Positions 28,511 through 38,669 of a stretch of 46,606 bases of DNA are shown one piece after another. The notes under the pieces are model-generated. The model searched no databases and was not told where the DNA came from. It saw only the letters and a program-made list of their open reading frames with translations. Position numbers and translations under genes: made by a program. Numbering within the stretch: position 1 is the stretch's first letter; each line of letters begins with the position of its first letter. Origin of the DNA: Persephonella sp. (GTDB lineage: Bacteria; Aquificota; Aquificia; Aquificales; Hydrogenothermaceae); the NCBI GenBank assembly GCA_027028005.1, contig JALVKE010000006.1, forward strand, positions 1-46,606, given 5' to 3'.

Positions 28511-28942
28511 ATGGCTAAATTACCTGAAAATGTATTTAATCTACTAAAAAGATTAACTCCTTCAGTAGTTGCAACAGCAAAAGACAATAAACCTTATACA
28601 ACATTTATCACATGGCTTATTGCAAAAGATGAAAATACCATTAGATTCGCTGTTAATAAGGACTCTCTAACAGCGAATAATGTAAAAGAAAATCCTTATG
28701 TATCTATTGAAGTATTTGGAGATGGTATTGCATATAGTATTTCTGGTTTAGCAAAAATAATAAAAGATGAAATTGAGACCCTTCCATTTCCTGTATCAGT
28801 TATTGAAGTAAAAGTTGAAAACGTTGTAGATAACCTTTTTCCAGGCGGAACAGTAACAGGAGAAATACCTTTTAAACATACAGGAGATGTAGAAAAAGCT
28901 GAGGATCTTGATAAAAAGGTTTTAGAAGCATTACTCTCCTGA
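28511..28942 (+). CDS. Pyridoxamine 5'-phosphate oxidase-like (FMN-binding split barrel) protein
   Basis: Compact ~143 aa split-barrel pattern: VVATAKDNKPYTTFITWLIAKDENTIRFAVNKDSLTANNVKENPYVSIEVFG. Confidence 0.75.
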   Translation: MAKLPENVFNLLKRLTPSVVATAKDNKPYTTFITWLIAKDENTIRFAVNKDSLTANNVKENPYVSIEVFGDGIAYSISGLAKIIKDEIETLPFPVSVIEVKVENVVDNLFPGGTVTGEIPFKHTGDVEKAEDLDKKVLEALLS

Positions 28943-28944
28943 AG

Positions 28945-28972
28945 GAAGGGTAGCAGCTGCTACCCTTTTATG
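28945..28972. terminator. Bidirectional terminator
   Basis: AAGGGTAGCAGCTGCTACCCTT perfect palindrome between convergent genes. Confidence 0.75.
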
Positions 28973-29891
28973 TATTTACTAGCTTTAATTTTTTATCTGT
29001 CTCTCTTCTTTTAAATTCTTCCTCTAAAGCATTTAAAACTTCCATTTTTCTTCTTGGAGAACACCAGTCTGGAGCAATAAGCTCATCATCTGAAGCTTCT
29101 CCTGTCATTCTGTGGATGATAATATCTTCTGGAAGGTACTCTAAAAAGTCTGCTACATACCTTGCATACTCTTCTAAAGATAAAACATCTATCTCACCAT
29201 TCTTATACTGTTTTTCCATAGCTGTATGTTTTACTATATGAAGGGGGTGTATCTTAATGCCATCTATTGGAAGAGCAGCTATAAGTTTTGCAGTTTCTAT
29301 ATAATCCTCATACTCATCTCCAGGAAGACCAATTATCACATGGGCACAAATCTTTATTCCTGCTCTTTTTTTTGTTCTTAATACAGCATCAACAAACTCT
29401 GCCACTCCATGGGCTCTATTTATATTTCTTAAGGTTTTAGGATTTGCTGTTTGCAGACCATACTCAATCCATACCTCAGGTTTTTCTACAGTATATGAAG
29501 CAATAAGATCTAAAACTTCATCAGGAACAACATCAGGTCTTGTTCCTATAGACATTCCGATTATTTCAGGATACTCCATAGCTTTATCGTAAAGCTCTCT
29601 CAATGTTTCAACTGGAGCATAGGTATTGGTAAAAGCCTGAAAATAAGCTATAAATCCCTTTAGATTTTTAAATCTCCTTTTGTAAAAGTCCATAGCTTTT
29701 TCAATCTGCTCTTCAACGGTCTTTTTAGACATTGCATATGGACTGAATGAGATATTATTACAGAATGTGCATCCTCCAGATGCTTTTGAACCATCCCTGT
29801 TTGGACATGTAAATCCCGCATCTATAGAGATCTTTTGAATCCTTCCACCGTATTTTTCCTTAAGATACTGATTGAATTTTACCAGTTTCAC
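28968..29891 (-). CDS. Radical SAM protein, YhcC/TIGR01212-like
   Basis: FTCPNRDGSKASGGCTFCNNISFSP; IGTRPDVVPDEVLD; HVIIGLPGDEYEDYIETAKL. Confidence 0.88.
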   Translation of the reverse strand: MKLVKFNQYLKEKYGGRIQKISIDAGFTCPNRDGSKASGGCTFCNNISFSPYAMSKKTVEEQIEKAMDFYKRRFKNLKGFIAYFQAFTNTYAPVETLRELYDKAMEYPEIIGMSIGTRPDVVPDEVLDLIASYTVEKPEVWIEYGLQTANPKTLRNINRAHGVAEFVDAVLRTKKRAGIKICAHVIIGLPGDEYEDYIETAKLIAALPIDGIKIHPLHIVKHTAMEKQYKNGEIDVLSLEEYARYVADFLEYLPEDIIIHRMTGEASDDELIAPDWCSPRRKMEVLNALEEEFKRRETDKKLKLVNT

Positions 29892-29966
29892 TTTTACACT
29901 CCTGTGTAAGTTTTAAGAAAAATTTATCACAAAAAGAAAAGATTTCCATTGATGAAAAGTTAGAAA

Positions 29967-32120
29967 CTATCTATAACTTTCAATCTTTTTGTACTCATCT
30001 ATATATCTTATAGGCTTTCCTACAAAGAATCCCTGTGAATAGTCAATATCAAGTTCTCTTATAACCTTGTATATTTCAACAGATGAAACAAACTCTGCAA
30101 CAGTTTTTATATTAAGTTTTTTAGAAAAATCAACAATTGTACTCACTATTATCTTAGAGTAAGGATCTTTATGTATATCTTTAATAAGGGAACCATCTAT
30201 TTTTACAAAATCTGGTCTTAAATTAACCACATGAGAAAAGTTGGAATAACCGGCTCCAAAATCATCTATTGCTAAATGAGCTCCTAGCTCTTTTATCTGT
30301 TCCACAAAGGATTGAACCTGTTTGTAGTTTTGAATACTTTCACTTTCTAGTAATTCAACAGTTATTTTATGTGCTATATTTTCGTTATCTTTTAAAAGTC
30401 CTAAGAAATAATCAACTACTATATGATCCAAAACATCCTCAATAGAGAGATTTATAGAAAGATTTACATTTTTTTCTGCTATAGTTTCAAATGCCTTTCT
30501 CACTATAATCTTTGTAATATCCCTGTAATACTTTGATTCTTTTGCAACAGGGAGAAAAACTCCAGGAGATAAATATCTATTATCTGACGTTTCCAGTCTT
30601 GCTAAAACTTCATACTTTTCAATCTCACCTGTTCTGTTATCAACAATAGGCTGAAAGAAAGGTACTATTTTATCTTCTTTAACTGCTGTTTTTATAATAT
30701 CAAGAATATTAAGGTTTTCTAAAATTTCCACACTCTTATCAAAATCTTTAGAGTATATAAGATATTTTTCTCTTCTATTTTTAACTTCCTTTAAAACCAT
30801 ATCTGCTTTTTCTAGTAAAGGGGCTTCAAATGTTATTCCTATAGAAACATTTAAAGTTAGTTCTAGGTTTCTATATTTAAAAACTTTATTTTCAAGTTCT
30901 GCTAGAAGCTTTTTAACATAACCTTCCGTTTCTTTTCTTCTGTTTTCATACAGAATTCCAAATTCATCTCCTCCTAATCTGTACACTTTTGCATCGTTTA
31001 AACCTATACTTTTTATAAAATCTGTTAAAAATTTTCCAAACTCTTTTAATATAAAATCTCCGGCTTTTGTGCCGTAAAAGTCATTAATATTTTTGAATCC
31101 ATCAATATTTATTAAAATAAAAGATGGGTTTTTGTATTTTATGACATCATGGTTGAAGGCTCTTCTATTTGGAAGACCTGTTACATCGTCAGTTTCTGTT
31201 ATTTTTTCTAATCTTTTTGCCATTTTTATAAGTTGCATATTTTTTTTATCTAAAGATATTAGGAGATAACCTGTATATCCTAATAGTAGAAGAAAGAAAG
31301 CTGTTGATCCTAGAGAGAAAATAGTAATAATTTCTGTTTCCTTTTGAGTTTCTCTAACAAAGCTATTATTAAGTGCAATTAAATATTCTTTCCCTTTTGT
31401 ATCATTAACAAGATAATTTAAAATTTTATGATACTCTGGATACCTATCTATATACAACTTTAAATGGGAAAGTAATACAGAATGAAAATGATCAAGTTTT
31501 TCATCATTTCCAAAGTCGAAATATTCTAAATCGTTTACTAAATTCTTTAATGGTTTTAAAAAATCAATATCTGTACTGTTTCTAAGTAAAAATAAAGAAG
31601 CTAAAAGATTTGTTAATTTTAATGAATAAATTTGAATATCTTTCTTTTGAAGAAGATCATTGTCTATATCTAAACTACTTGTATACTTTAGAATAAGACT
31701 TGGTATATACACAGCAGAATTTTTAATCTCAGAATTTAATGTTTCAAATTTTATGATTTTTTCTTCTTTATTGTTGATATAAGTTTTATACATCTGTAAG
31801 TATTTAAACGATTCTCTGTAGGAGGGGCTTTTAAAATGAGGAGCATTTTCTAAATATGTAATTTTTTCTTTTATTTTTTCTAAATTTTTGTAGATATTAT
31901 CATAATCGTAGTACAGAAAAAAACTGCTTTTTATAATATCTGTATCTAAGTTATACTCTAATGATTGTAAGTCTTTTATATTATCGAGAATTTCCTCTGA
32001 TGTTTTGAAGTAATCTTTTGTCCATATATTAAAATAAAAAAGACCAGCAATAGAAATGACAGCAATGAAAGGTATAAGGAATATTTTTATTTTATGGTTT
32101 TTCATGATTGGCACGTTCAC
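29967..32120 (-). CDS. Membrane-bound diguanylate cyclase/phosphodiesterase (GGDEF-EAL)
   Basis: VYRLGGDEFGILYE; YEVLARLE; DDFGAGYSNF; two TM helices flanking a helical sensor domain. Confidence 0.92.
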   Translation of the reverse strand: MNVPIMKNHKIKIFLIPFIAVISIAGLFYFNIWTKDYFKTSEEILDNIKDLQSLEYNLDTDIIKSSFFLYYDYDNIYKNLEKIKEKITYLENAPHFKSPSYRESFKYLQMYKTYINNKEEKIIKFETLNSEIKNSAVYIPSLILKYTSSLDIDNDLLQKKDIQIYSLKLTNLLASLFLLRNSTDIDFLKPLKNLVNDLEYFDFGNDEKLDHFHSVLLSHLKLYIDRYPEYHKILNYLVNDTKGKEYLIALNNSFVRETQKETEIITIFSLGSTAFFLLLLGYTGYLLISLDKKNMQLIKMAKRLEKITETDDVTGLPNRRAFNHDVIKYKNPSFILINIDGFKNINDFYGTKAGDFILKEFGKFLTDFIKSIGLNDAKVYRLGGDEFGILYENRRKETEGYVKKLLAELENKVFKYRNLELTLNVSIGITFEAPLLEKADMVLKEVKNRREKYLIYSKDFDKSVEILENLNILDIIKTAVKEDKIVPFFQPIVDNRTGEIEKYEVLARLETSDNRYLSPGVFLPVAKESKYYRDITKIIVRKAFETIAEKNVNLSINLSIEDVLDHIVVDYFLGLLKDNENIAHKITVELLESESIQNYKQVQSFVEQIKELGAHLAIDDFGAGYSNFSHVVNLRPDFVKIDGSLIKDIHKDPYSKIIVSTIVDFSKKLNIKTVAEFVSSVEIYKVIRELDIDYSQGFFVGKPIRYIDEYKKIESYR

Positions 32121-33078
32121 TCTCCCTTAATATGTCAGGTAATTCACCTGTTAGTGTTTTTAAAAAAGCCTCTATATAATCTATTTCTTTATCAGTTAAT
32201 TCAAACCCTAAATTATGGTATGACATTTTTTTTAAAGCCTCTTTCAACGTTTTTACTGAACCATCGTGAAAGTAAGGATATGTACATGCAATATTTCTTA
32301 AAGAAGGTACTCTATAAACATTCTTATCATCTTCTTTTCTAGTTATCTGATATCTATCTGGATTAGATGGTATCCATTTGTACTTATGAATAACTCCAAT
32401 TTTTTGAAATGAATTTCCACCAACATTAATTCCATTATGACAGGTTATACATCCAATTCTCTTGAATATAATGTAACCTCTTAGTTCCTTTTCAGTTAGA
32501 ATTGAATTACATTTTTCAGGATTACCTATATTTTGTAGTTTGCATTTTAGATACATGTCGAATTTACTATTTGGTGTTATTAATGCTTTTTCAAACTCTA
32601 CTATAGCATCTAAAACTTGCCAGTATTTTATTTTATCTGTTTTATACACTTTTTTAAAAAGTTCTCTATAAAGCTTGCTATTATTTAATCTGTTTTCTAT
32701 TTCTTTTTTATTCATATCCATCTCAACAGGATTGTGAAGCGGACCTTTTGCCTGTTCATATAGATTTCTAGCTCTTCCATTCCAGAAAAGCCTAAAGTTG
32801 AAGTACGTGTTAAAAACACTAGGTGCATTTACAGTTCCTTTCTTCCCATTAACTCCTATAGAAACGCTTTTTCTATCTGTTCCCCATTTTGTATAAAGAT
32901 CATGGCAAGTAGCACAGGAAACAGTTTTATCTTTAGATAAAATAGGATCATGAAACAATAATTTTCCTAGTTTAGCTTTTTCCTTATCATATGAGATTTT
33001 TTCAGGAATAGGTTTTATAGGTTCAAATGAATAAGAAGTAGTAATAATCAGTATCAAAAGAAAAATAGCAGATCTCAC
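32092..33078 (-). CDS. Di-heme cytochrome c peroxidase (CCP/MauG family)
   Basis: VSCATCHDL and GCITCHNG heme motifs; FWNGRARNLYEQAKGPLHNPVEM. Confidence 0.93.
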   Translation of the reverse strand: MRSAIFLLILIITTSYSFEPIKPIPEKISYDKEKAKLGKLLFHDPILSKDKTVSCATCHDLYTKWGTDRKSVSIGVNGKKGTVNAPSVFNTYFNFRLFWNGRARNLYEQAKGPLHNPVEMDMNKKEIENRLNNSKLYRELFKKVYKTDKIKYWQVLDAIVEFEKALITPNSKFDMYLKCKLQNIGNPEKCNSILTEKELRGYIIFKRIGCITCHNGINVGGNSFQKIGVIHKYKWIPSNPDRYQITRKEDDKNVYRVPSLRNIACTYPYFHDGSVKTLKEALKKMSYHNLGFELTDKEIDYIEAFLKTLTGELPDILRESERANHEKP

Positions 33079-33189
33079 TATTAAACTCCGTGCAAAGCTT
33101 TAAAGCTCCCATGTTTTTATATTAGTATCTTCCTTCAAGATTAGATTATCGTGAATTTTTATTAAATTTTCTAGAAAATTTATCATAAA

Positions 33190-33205
33190 AGCCCCAAAGG
33201 GGCTC
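33190..33205 (-). terminator. Intrinsic terminator of leuB
   Basis: AGCCCC-aaa-GGGGCT hairpin just after the leuB stop; T-run on the minus strand. Confidence 0.65.
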
Positions 33206-33210
33206 TATGT

Positions 33211-34284
33211 TTACAAATGTTCTATTATTGCCTGTGTCATTTCTTTTGTATTCACTCTTTTTGTTCCTGGTGCCCATATATCTCCTGTTCTATAGCCTTC
33301 CTCTAAAACTTTTTCCACAGCATTTTCTATATCTTTTGCTGCCTCATGTAGCTTACATGTTATGTCTAACATCATTGCTGCAGAGAGTATCATAGCTATA
33401 GGGTTTGCTACCCCTTGTCCTGCAATATCAGGAGCTGAACCATGAACAGGTTCATAAAGAGCATACTTTTCTCCAATAGAAGCAGATGGAAGCATTCCTA
33501 AAGAACCTGTTAAGGCTCCTGCTTCATCAGAGAGAATATCTCCAAATAGGTTTCCTGTAACAATAACATCGAAATCTTTAGGTCTTCTAACAAGCTGCAT
33601 AGCACAGTTATCTACATACATATGTTCAAGTTCAATATCCTGATAATCTGCATGGGTTTCTGTAACTACTTCTCTCCAAACAGCAGAAACTTCAAGTACA
33701 TTTGCCTTATCTACACTTGTTACTTTTTTTCTCCTATTTCTTGCAATTTCAAAGGCAAGTTTAGCAATCCTTTTAATCTCATGCTCGTAGTAAATCATTG
33801 TGTTGTATCCTACTCTTTCTCCATTTCTCTCTTCTATTCCTCTTGGTTCCCCGAAATAAATTCCACCTGTTAACTCTCTAATAACAAGTAAATCAACCCC
33901 TTTTATAAGACTTTCTTTTAAAGGAGAAGAGTCTAAAAGTGCAGAATAAGCTTTTCCAGGTCTAAGGTTTGCAAAGAGTTCAAGCTCTTTTCTTATTTTT
34001 AATAAACCTTTTTCAGGTCTTTTATCTGTTGGCAGATTATCCCATTTTTCTCCCCCTACAGCTGCGAGTAAAACAGCATCACTTTCTTTGGCTATTTTTA
34101 ATGTTTCTTCAGGGAGAGGTTCCCCTGTTGCATCTATAGCAGCTCCCCCTATTAAACCTTCTCTAAACTCAAATTTTACTCCATATTTTTTTTCTATAGC
34201 TTTTAAAACTTCCAAAGCTGCTTCCATTATTTCTGGACCAATTCCATCTCCAGGTAAAACAGCAATTTTACAACTCTTTTTCAT
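33211..34284 (-). CDS. leuB: 3-isopropylmalate dehydrogenase
   Basis: [33 protein letters not shown]-like [46 protein letters not shown]. Confidence 0.96.
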   Translation of the reverse strand: MKKSCKIAVLPGDGIGPEIMEAALEVLKAIEKKYGVKFEFREGLIGGAAIDATGEPLPEETLKIAKESDAVLLAAVGGEKWDNLPTDKRPEKGLLKIRKELELFANLRPGKAYSALLDSSPLKESLIKGVDLLVIRELTGGIYFGEPRGIEERNGERVGYNTMIYYEHEIKRIAKLAFEIARNRRKKVTSVDKANVLEVSAVWREVVTETHADYQDIELEHMYVDNCAMQLVRRPKDFDVIVTGNLFGDILSDEAGALTGSLGMLPSASIGEKYALYEPVHGSAPDIAGQGVANPIAMILSAAMMLDITCKLHEAAKDIENAVEKVLEEGYRTGDIWAPGTKRVNTKEMTQAIIEHL

Positions 34285-34385
34285 TTAAAACCTCCTTAAC
34301 GTTATCTAATTTATTAAATGTTATCTATTATATTTGATTTTGCCTGTAAAAGATTAGAAAATAAGGAATTAAAAATATTGGGGCG

Positions 34386-35501
34386 GTGTTTATGGAATTT
34401 GCCAAATCTATTCCTTTATTTAGAGTATTTGGTATTCAGGTTAATTTAGATTATAGCTGGTTTATAGTATTTTTTCTTATAACATACACATTAGCTGAAT
34501 ATTTTTATCCTTACTATTATCCAAACCACAGCTTTTTAACATATCTATTTTTTGGGGCAATATCTGCTATATTGCTATTTGTATCTGTTCTTCTACATGA
34601 GTTGGCACATTCCTTAGTAGCTAAACATTACGGTATTCCTGTTAAAAATATTAATCTTTTTATATTTGGTGGCGTTGCTATGATAGAAGAAGAAGCTCCC
34701 TCTCCAAAAGTTGAATTCCTAATTGCTATAGCAGGACCTATATGTAGTTTTATTCTTGGAACTATATTTTTCTTATTAGCCTATTTTTATCCCCAAGATG
34801 ATCTTTTAAACGGGCTTATTAACTACTTAATGTATGTAAACTTTGCGATAGCATTATTTAACCTTGTGCCTGCTTTTCCTCTAGATGGTGGAAGAATCCT
34901 CAGATCAATAATCTGGGCTAAAAAAGATATTATAACTGCAACAAAGGTTAGTGCTTTTACAGGAAAAGCATTTGCTTATTTTCTAATGTTATTAGGTGCT
35001 TTATCTGTATTACAGGGAAGTCTTATCAATGCTGTATGGTATTTCTTTTTAGGATGGTTTCTAAAAAATGCTGCTGAAGTTAGTTATGAGCAAACTAAAC
35101 TCTCTGTTATTCTATCCCAGTATAAAGTTGAAAGATTTATGAGAACAATAAAACCTCTTTTATATAATGATACTATTTATACACTTATGACATATTATTA
35201 TCCTTTTTACAGGTCCAATATCTTTCCTGTTATCGGAAACGATGGAAATATATATGTTGTCTCTGTTAAAGATGCTATGAAGATTCCACAACACCTTTGG
35301 GAAAAAACTTCTGTAATGGAAATAGCTAAACCTCTAAAAGTATATGTAAGTCCCTATGATTCTCTCTTTAAAGCTTTAAAGTTGATGAACAAATATCAGC
35401 TTGATGAACTTCCTGTTATATACAACAATGCTGTCCTTGGAATAATAAGACGGGTGGATATAGAAAATCTATTAGAAAAATATCTAACAGAAGAAAAATA
35501 A
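34386..35501 (+). CDS. Site-2 protease (M50) family zinc metalloprotease with C-terminal CBS-like region
   Basis: LLHELAHSLVAKHYGIPV; LVPAFPLDGGRILRS; multiple TMs; C-terminal LKALKLMNKYQLDELPVI. Confidence 0.92.
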   Translation: MFMEFAKSIPLFRVFGIQVNLDYSWFIVFFLITYTLAEYFYPYYYPNHSFLTYLFFGAISAILLFVSVLLHELAHSLVAKHYGIPVKNINLFIFGGVAMIEEEAPSPKVEFLIAIAGPICSFILGTIFFLLAYFYPQDDLLNGLINYLMYVNFAIALFNLVPAFPLDGGRILRSIIWAKKDIITATKVSAFTGKAFAYFLMLLGALSVLQGSLINAVWYFFLGWFLKNAAEVSYEQTKLSVILSQYKVERFMRTIKPLLYNDTIYTLMTYYYPFYRSNIFPVIGNDGNIYVVSVKDAMKIPQHLWEKTSVMEIAKPLKVYVSPYDSLFKALKLMNKYQLDELPVIYNNAVLGIIRRVDIENLLEKYLTEEK

Positions 35502-35512
35502 GGAGAATACTG

Positions 35513-36709
35513 ATGAAATGCTATATTCTGATAACTGGCTCAGAGTTTACGCTTGGATTAAAACAGGAAAAAAATAGTCTTTACATTGCAAGGGAGGCTT
35601 ATGATAGAGGATTGGATATTGTTGGGATAACAATAACTGGAGATGATATATACAAAATTTCCTTTTTTATAAAAGTAGCTTTAGATAAAGCAGATATAGT
35701 ATTTATTTCTGGGGGACTTGGTGGAACATCTGATGATTTAACAAGAGAAGCAATAGAAGAAGCAATAGGTGTTCCTCTTGTATACGATGAAGATTGGTTA
35801 AAAAAGATAAAAGAGTATCTAAAGGAAACAAATAGAGATTTAAACGATAAAATTAAAAAAATGGCTAAAATTCCTTACGGATCAAAAAAGATAGAAAACC
35901 CTGTAGGAAGAGCTCTGGGATTTATAAAAGTTTTAGATGATGTAAAAAAAGCTATTGTAGCTCTTCCAGGAGTACCTCAAGAGATGGAACCTATGCTTGA
36001 GAAGGCATTTGAACTTTTAGGACTAAAAGAGAAGAAAAAAAGAATTCATCTCTTTAGAACATTTGGAAAAAGTGAAGTAGAAATAGATGAGTTGCTTAAA
36101 GATATTGATGGAAAAGTTATAAATGCATCCCCTAAAGGAGTAGATATCTGGATAACAGACCAAGAACCTGTTTTTCTTGAAAATAAAGTAAAGGTTGTAA
36201 GAGAAAGATTAGGAGAAATCATATATGCTGAAGACAATATAGAGATGGAAGAAGTTGTTGGGAAACTTTTAAAAGAAAATAATCTAACTATATCAACAGC
36301 TGAATCTTCAACAGGAGGACTCATTGTTTCCCGTTTAATAAATGTACCAGGTTCTTCTGCTTATGTTATGGGAGGAATTGTTTCCTATTCAAATGAAGCA
36401 AAAATAAATCTTCTTGGTGTAAAAAAAGAAAGTATAGAAAAGTACGGTGCTGTAAGCCCTGTTGTTGCTGAAGAGATGGTTAAAGGAGCAAAAGAAAAAT
36501 TCAATACAGATATTGCTTTAAGTGATACAGGCATAGCTGGTCCAACTGGTGCTACAGAAGAGAAACCCTTAGGACTCCACTACATAGGTTTCCTTTTTAA
36601 GGATGAGCTTCAGGTAGAAAAAGTTATCTTTCAAAACGAACGAAACAATGTTCGTCTATATATTTCTCAGTATGCTTTAAATCTTATTAGACTAAAACTA
36701 AAAAAATAA
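35513..36709 (+). CDS. cinA: CinA-family (competence/damage-inducible, NMN deamidase-like) protein
   Basis: VFISGGLGGTSDDLTREAI; STAESSTGGLIVSRLINVPGSSAYVMGGIVSYSNEAKINLLGV; SDTGIAGPTG. Confidence 0.93.
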   Translation: MKCYILITGSEFTLGLKQEKNSLYIAREAYDRGLDIVGITITGDDIYKISFFIKVALDKADIVFISGGLGGTSDDLTREAIEEAIGVPLVYDEDWLKKIKEYLKETNRDLNDKIKKMAKIPYGSKKIENPVGRALGFIKVLDDVKKAIVALPGVPQEMEPMLEKAFELLGLKEKKKRIHLFRTFGKSEVEIDELLKDIDGKVINASPKGVDIWITDQEPVFLENKVKVVRERLGEIIYAEDNIEMEEVVGKLLKENNLTISTAESSTGGLIVSRLINVPGSSAYVMGGIVSYSNEAKINLLGVKKESIEKYGAVSPVVAEEMVKGAKEKFNTDIALSDTGIAGPTGATEEKPLGLHYIGFLFKDELQVEKVIFQNERNNVRLYISQYALNLIRLKLKK

Positions 36710-36727
36710 AATAAGTATTCCGATAAC

Positions 36728-36967
36728 CTATACTGCAAATAGGCTTGTTGTTGAATTCCTTGTAAGTGTAAAAAACTTTGACAATTTTGCGCTTGGAATG
36801 TGTGTATTTTGTAAATTTTTTTTACACTTCATCAACATTCTCTTTCTTTTTTCAAATTCCTCAGTTAAATATTTCCTTCCTTCAACTAGCTCCATAACTC
36901 TTTCAACCCCTTGACTATCAATAAATCTAACAAAATGCTTTCCATCTTTTTTAAATATTGCAGCCAT
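36728..36967 (-). CDS. Small hypothetical protein (79 aa)
   Basis: SD aggggga upstream of ATGGCTGCAATATTT; convergent with cinA. Confidence 0.5.
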   Translation of the reverse strand: MAAIFKKDGKHFVRFIDSQGVERVMELVEGRKYLTEEFEKRKRMLMKCKKNLQNTHIPSAKLSKFFTLTRNSTTSLFAV

Positions 36968-37096
36968 TTCATCTCCCCCTAGGGTTTTATTTTGCTATTG
37001 GTATTTTTGCAAAGGATGTGCCAATGAATGTTTAAGATAAAATATTGTTATTCCGAATAAGTAATGTTAATAAAACTTCTTTAGAGAGGTGAAATA

Positions 37097-37534
37097 ATGC
37101 GTGTTTTAAAAGTATTAAGCCTTTTTTTTATTTTTACATTAGTTATCAATAGTTTTTATAGTTGTTCTCAGATTCAGGCAGTTAAAAATCTAAAACTCAA
37201 AGAACCAGCTATTTTAGAGCCAAAAACAGAAAAGTTTGGAAACTATACATTTGTTATTCCTGCAAATTTTGAACTGAAGGATGATCTATCTGTGATATAT
37301 GAGGATGATGGTATATATAGGGGATACATTGTTTTTATAGGTAAAGCATCTTTTGATAAGCTTCTTAGATTTTTTGATAAGTATATGACTAAAATGGGAT
37401 GGAAAAAAGAAAGTGTCCTTGTTGGTGGGGATGCTGCAATAGTTGCTTATTCCAAAGGAAAACAGTTAATTATCTTTAAAATACAAAATATTCTTGGAAT
37501 AACGTATATAAAAACTCTTTTGTCCTGTAAGTAA
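37097..37534 (+). CDS. Putative lipoprotein
   Basis: Signal peptide ending with lipobox-like NSFYSC; SD agaggtg. Confidence 0.65.
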   Translation: MRVLKVLSLFFIFTLVINSFYSCSQIQAVKNLKLKEPAILEPKTEKFGNYTFVIPANFELKDDLSVIYEDDGIYRGYIVFIGKASFDKLLRFFDKYMTKMGWKKESVLVGGDAAIVAYSKGKQLIIFKIQNILGITYIKTLLSCK

Positions 37535-37538
37535 CTAA

Positions 37539-37570
37539 AAGGTAGCTTTCGCTACCTTCTCTTTTTTTCA
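37539..37570 (+). terminator. Intrinsic terminator
   Basis: AAGGTAGC-TTTC-GCTACCTT followed by ctctttttttc. Confidence 0.8.
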
Positions 37571-37664
37571 CATTTTAGAAAAATAAAACGCTGTTTGACA
37601 AAGAAATTCGTTAATTATAGACTAATTTAGTGATTGATAATCAATAAATTTCTGGAGGCGTTTC

Positions 37665-38663
37665 ATGGGAGAATACAAAAGACCTGTAGTTTCAGTAGTT
37701 GGAGCTGGAAATGTCGGAGAGCACGTTGCGAATCTGGTGGCTATAAGGGAAATTGCCAATGTGAGAATGTTTGACCTTGCAAGAAAAGACGGAGATAAAG
37801 TTTATGAGATTGTGAAAGGAAAAGCTCTTGATATAAAACAGATGGCAGCTGCTATAGACTGCGATGTTGAGGTAGAAGGTTTTACAGTTACTCCAGATGG
37901 AGAAGGATATGAACCTTTAGAAGGTTCAGATATAGTTGTTGTAACAGCTGGGTTTCCAAGAAAACCAGGTATGAGCAGAGATGATCTTCTATCTAAAAAC
38001 GTTGGAATTATAAGAACAATATCTGAAAGAATAGCCCAGTATGCCCCTGATTCTGTTGTTATAGTAGTATCAAACCCTGTTGATGTTTTAACCTACGCTG
38101 CTTTAAAGTTAACAGGATTTCCTGCAAATAGAGTAATGGGAATGGCTGGTGTTTTAGATACAGCTAGATTCAAAGCGTTTATTTCAATGGAATTAAAAGT
38201 TTCCGTTAAAAATATAAATGCATATGTTCTAGGTAGCCACGGAGATGATATGGTTCCTCTTCTATCTGTTTCAAATGTTGGGGGTGAACCACTAACAAAG
38301 CTAATCCCAGAAGAGAGATTAAAAGAGATAGTTGAAAGAACAAAGTTTGGTGGTGGTGAAATTGTTTCTCTAATGGGAACGTCTGCTTACCATGCACCAG
38401 GAGCATCTGTTGTTGAGATGATAGAAGCTATTTTAAAAGACAAAAAAGAGATACTCCCCTGCTCTGTTTATCTTGATGGAGATGTTGCTAAGCATTATGA
38501 AGCAGAAGATATATGTATTGGCGTTCCTGTTAAGCTTGGAGCTCACGGGGTTGAAGAGATTTTAAAACTAGATTTTACAGATGAAGAAAAAGCCTTATGG
38601 AAGTCATCAGTGAAATCTGTAAAATCTGGAATAGAAAGAATTAAAGAGTTAGGACTTATATAA
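37665..38663 (+). CDS. mdh: Malate dehydrogenase
   Basis: VVGAGNVGEHVANLVA; VVVTAGFPRKPGMSRDDLL; VSNPVDVLTYAALKLTGFPANRVMGMAGVLDTARF. Confidence 0.94.
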   Translation: MGEYKRPVVSVVGAGNVGEHVANLVAIREIANVRMFDLARKDGDKVYEIVKGKALDIKQMAAAIDCDVEVEGFTVTPDGEGYEPLEGSDIVVVTAGFPRKPGMSRDDLLSKNVGIIRTISERIAQYAPDSVVIVVSNPVDVLTYAALKLTGFPANRVMGMAGVLDTARFKAFISMELKVSVKNINAYVLGSHGDDMVPLLSVSNVGGEPLTKLIPEERLKEIVERTKFGGGEIVSLMGTSAYHAPGASVVEMIEAILKDKKEILPCSVYLDGDVAKHYEAEDICIGVPVKLGAHGVEEILKLDFTDEEKALWKSSVKSVKSGIERIKELGLI

Positions 38664-38669
38664 AGAGGT

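Noticed and set aside
37597-37632. TTGACA...TATAGA promoter upstream of mdh
   Set aside because: Spacing (about 15 bp) is poor; not confident enough to list as a promoter.
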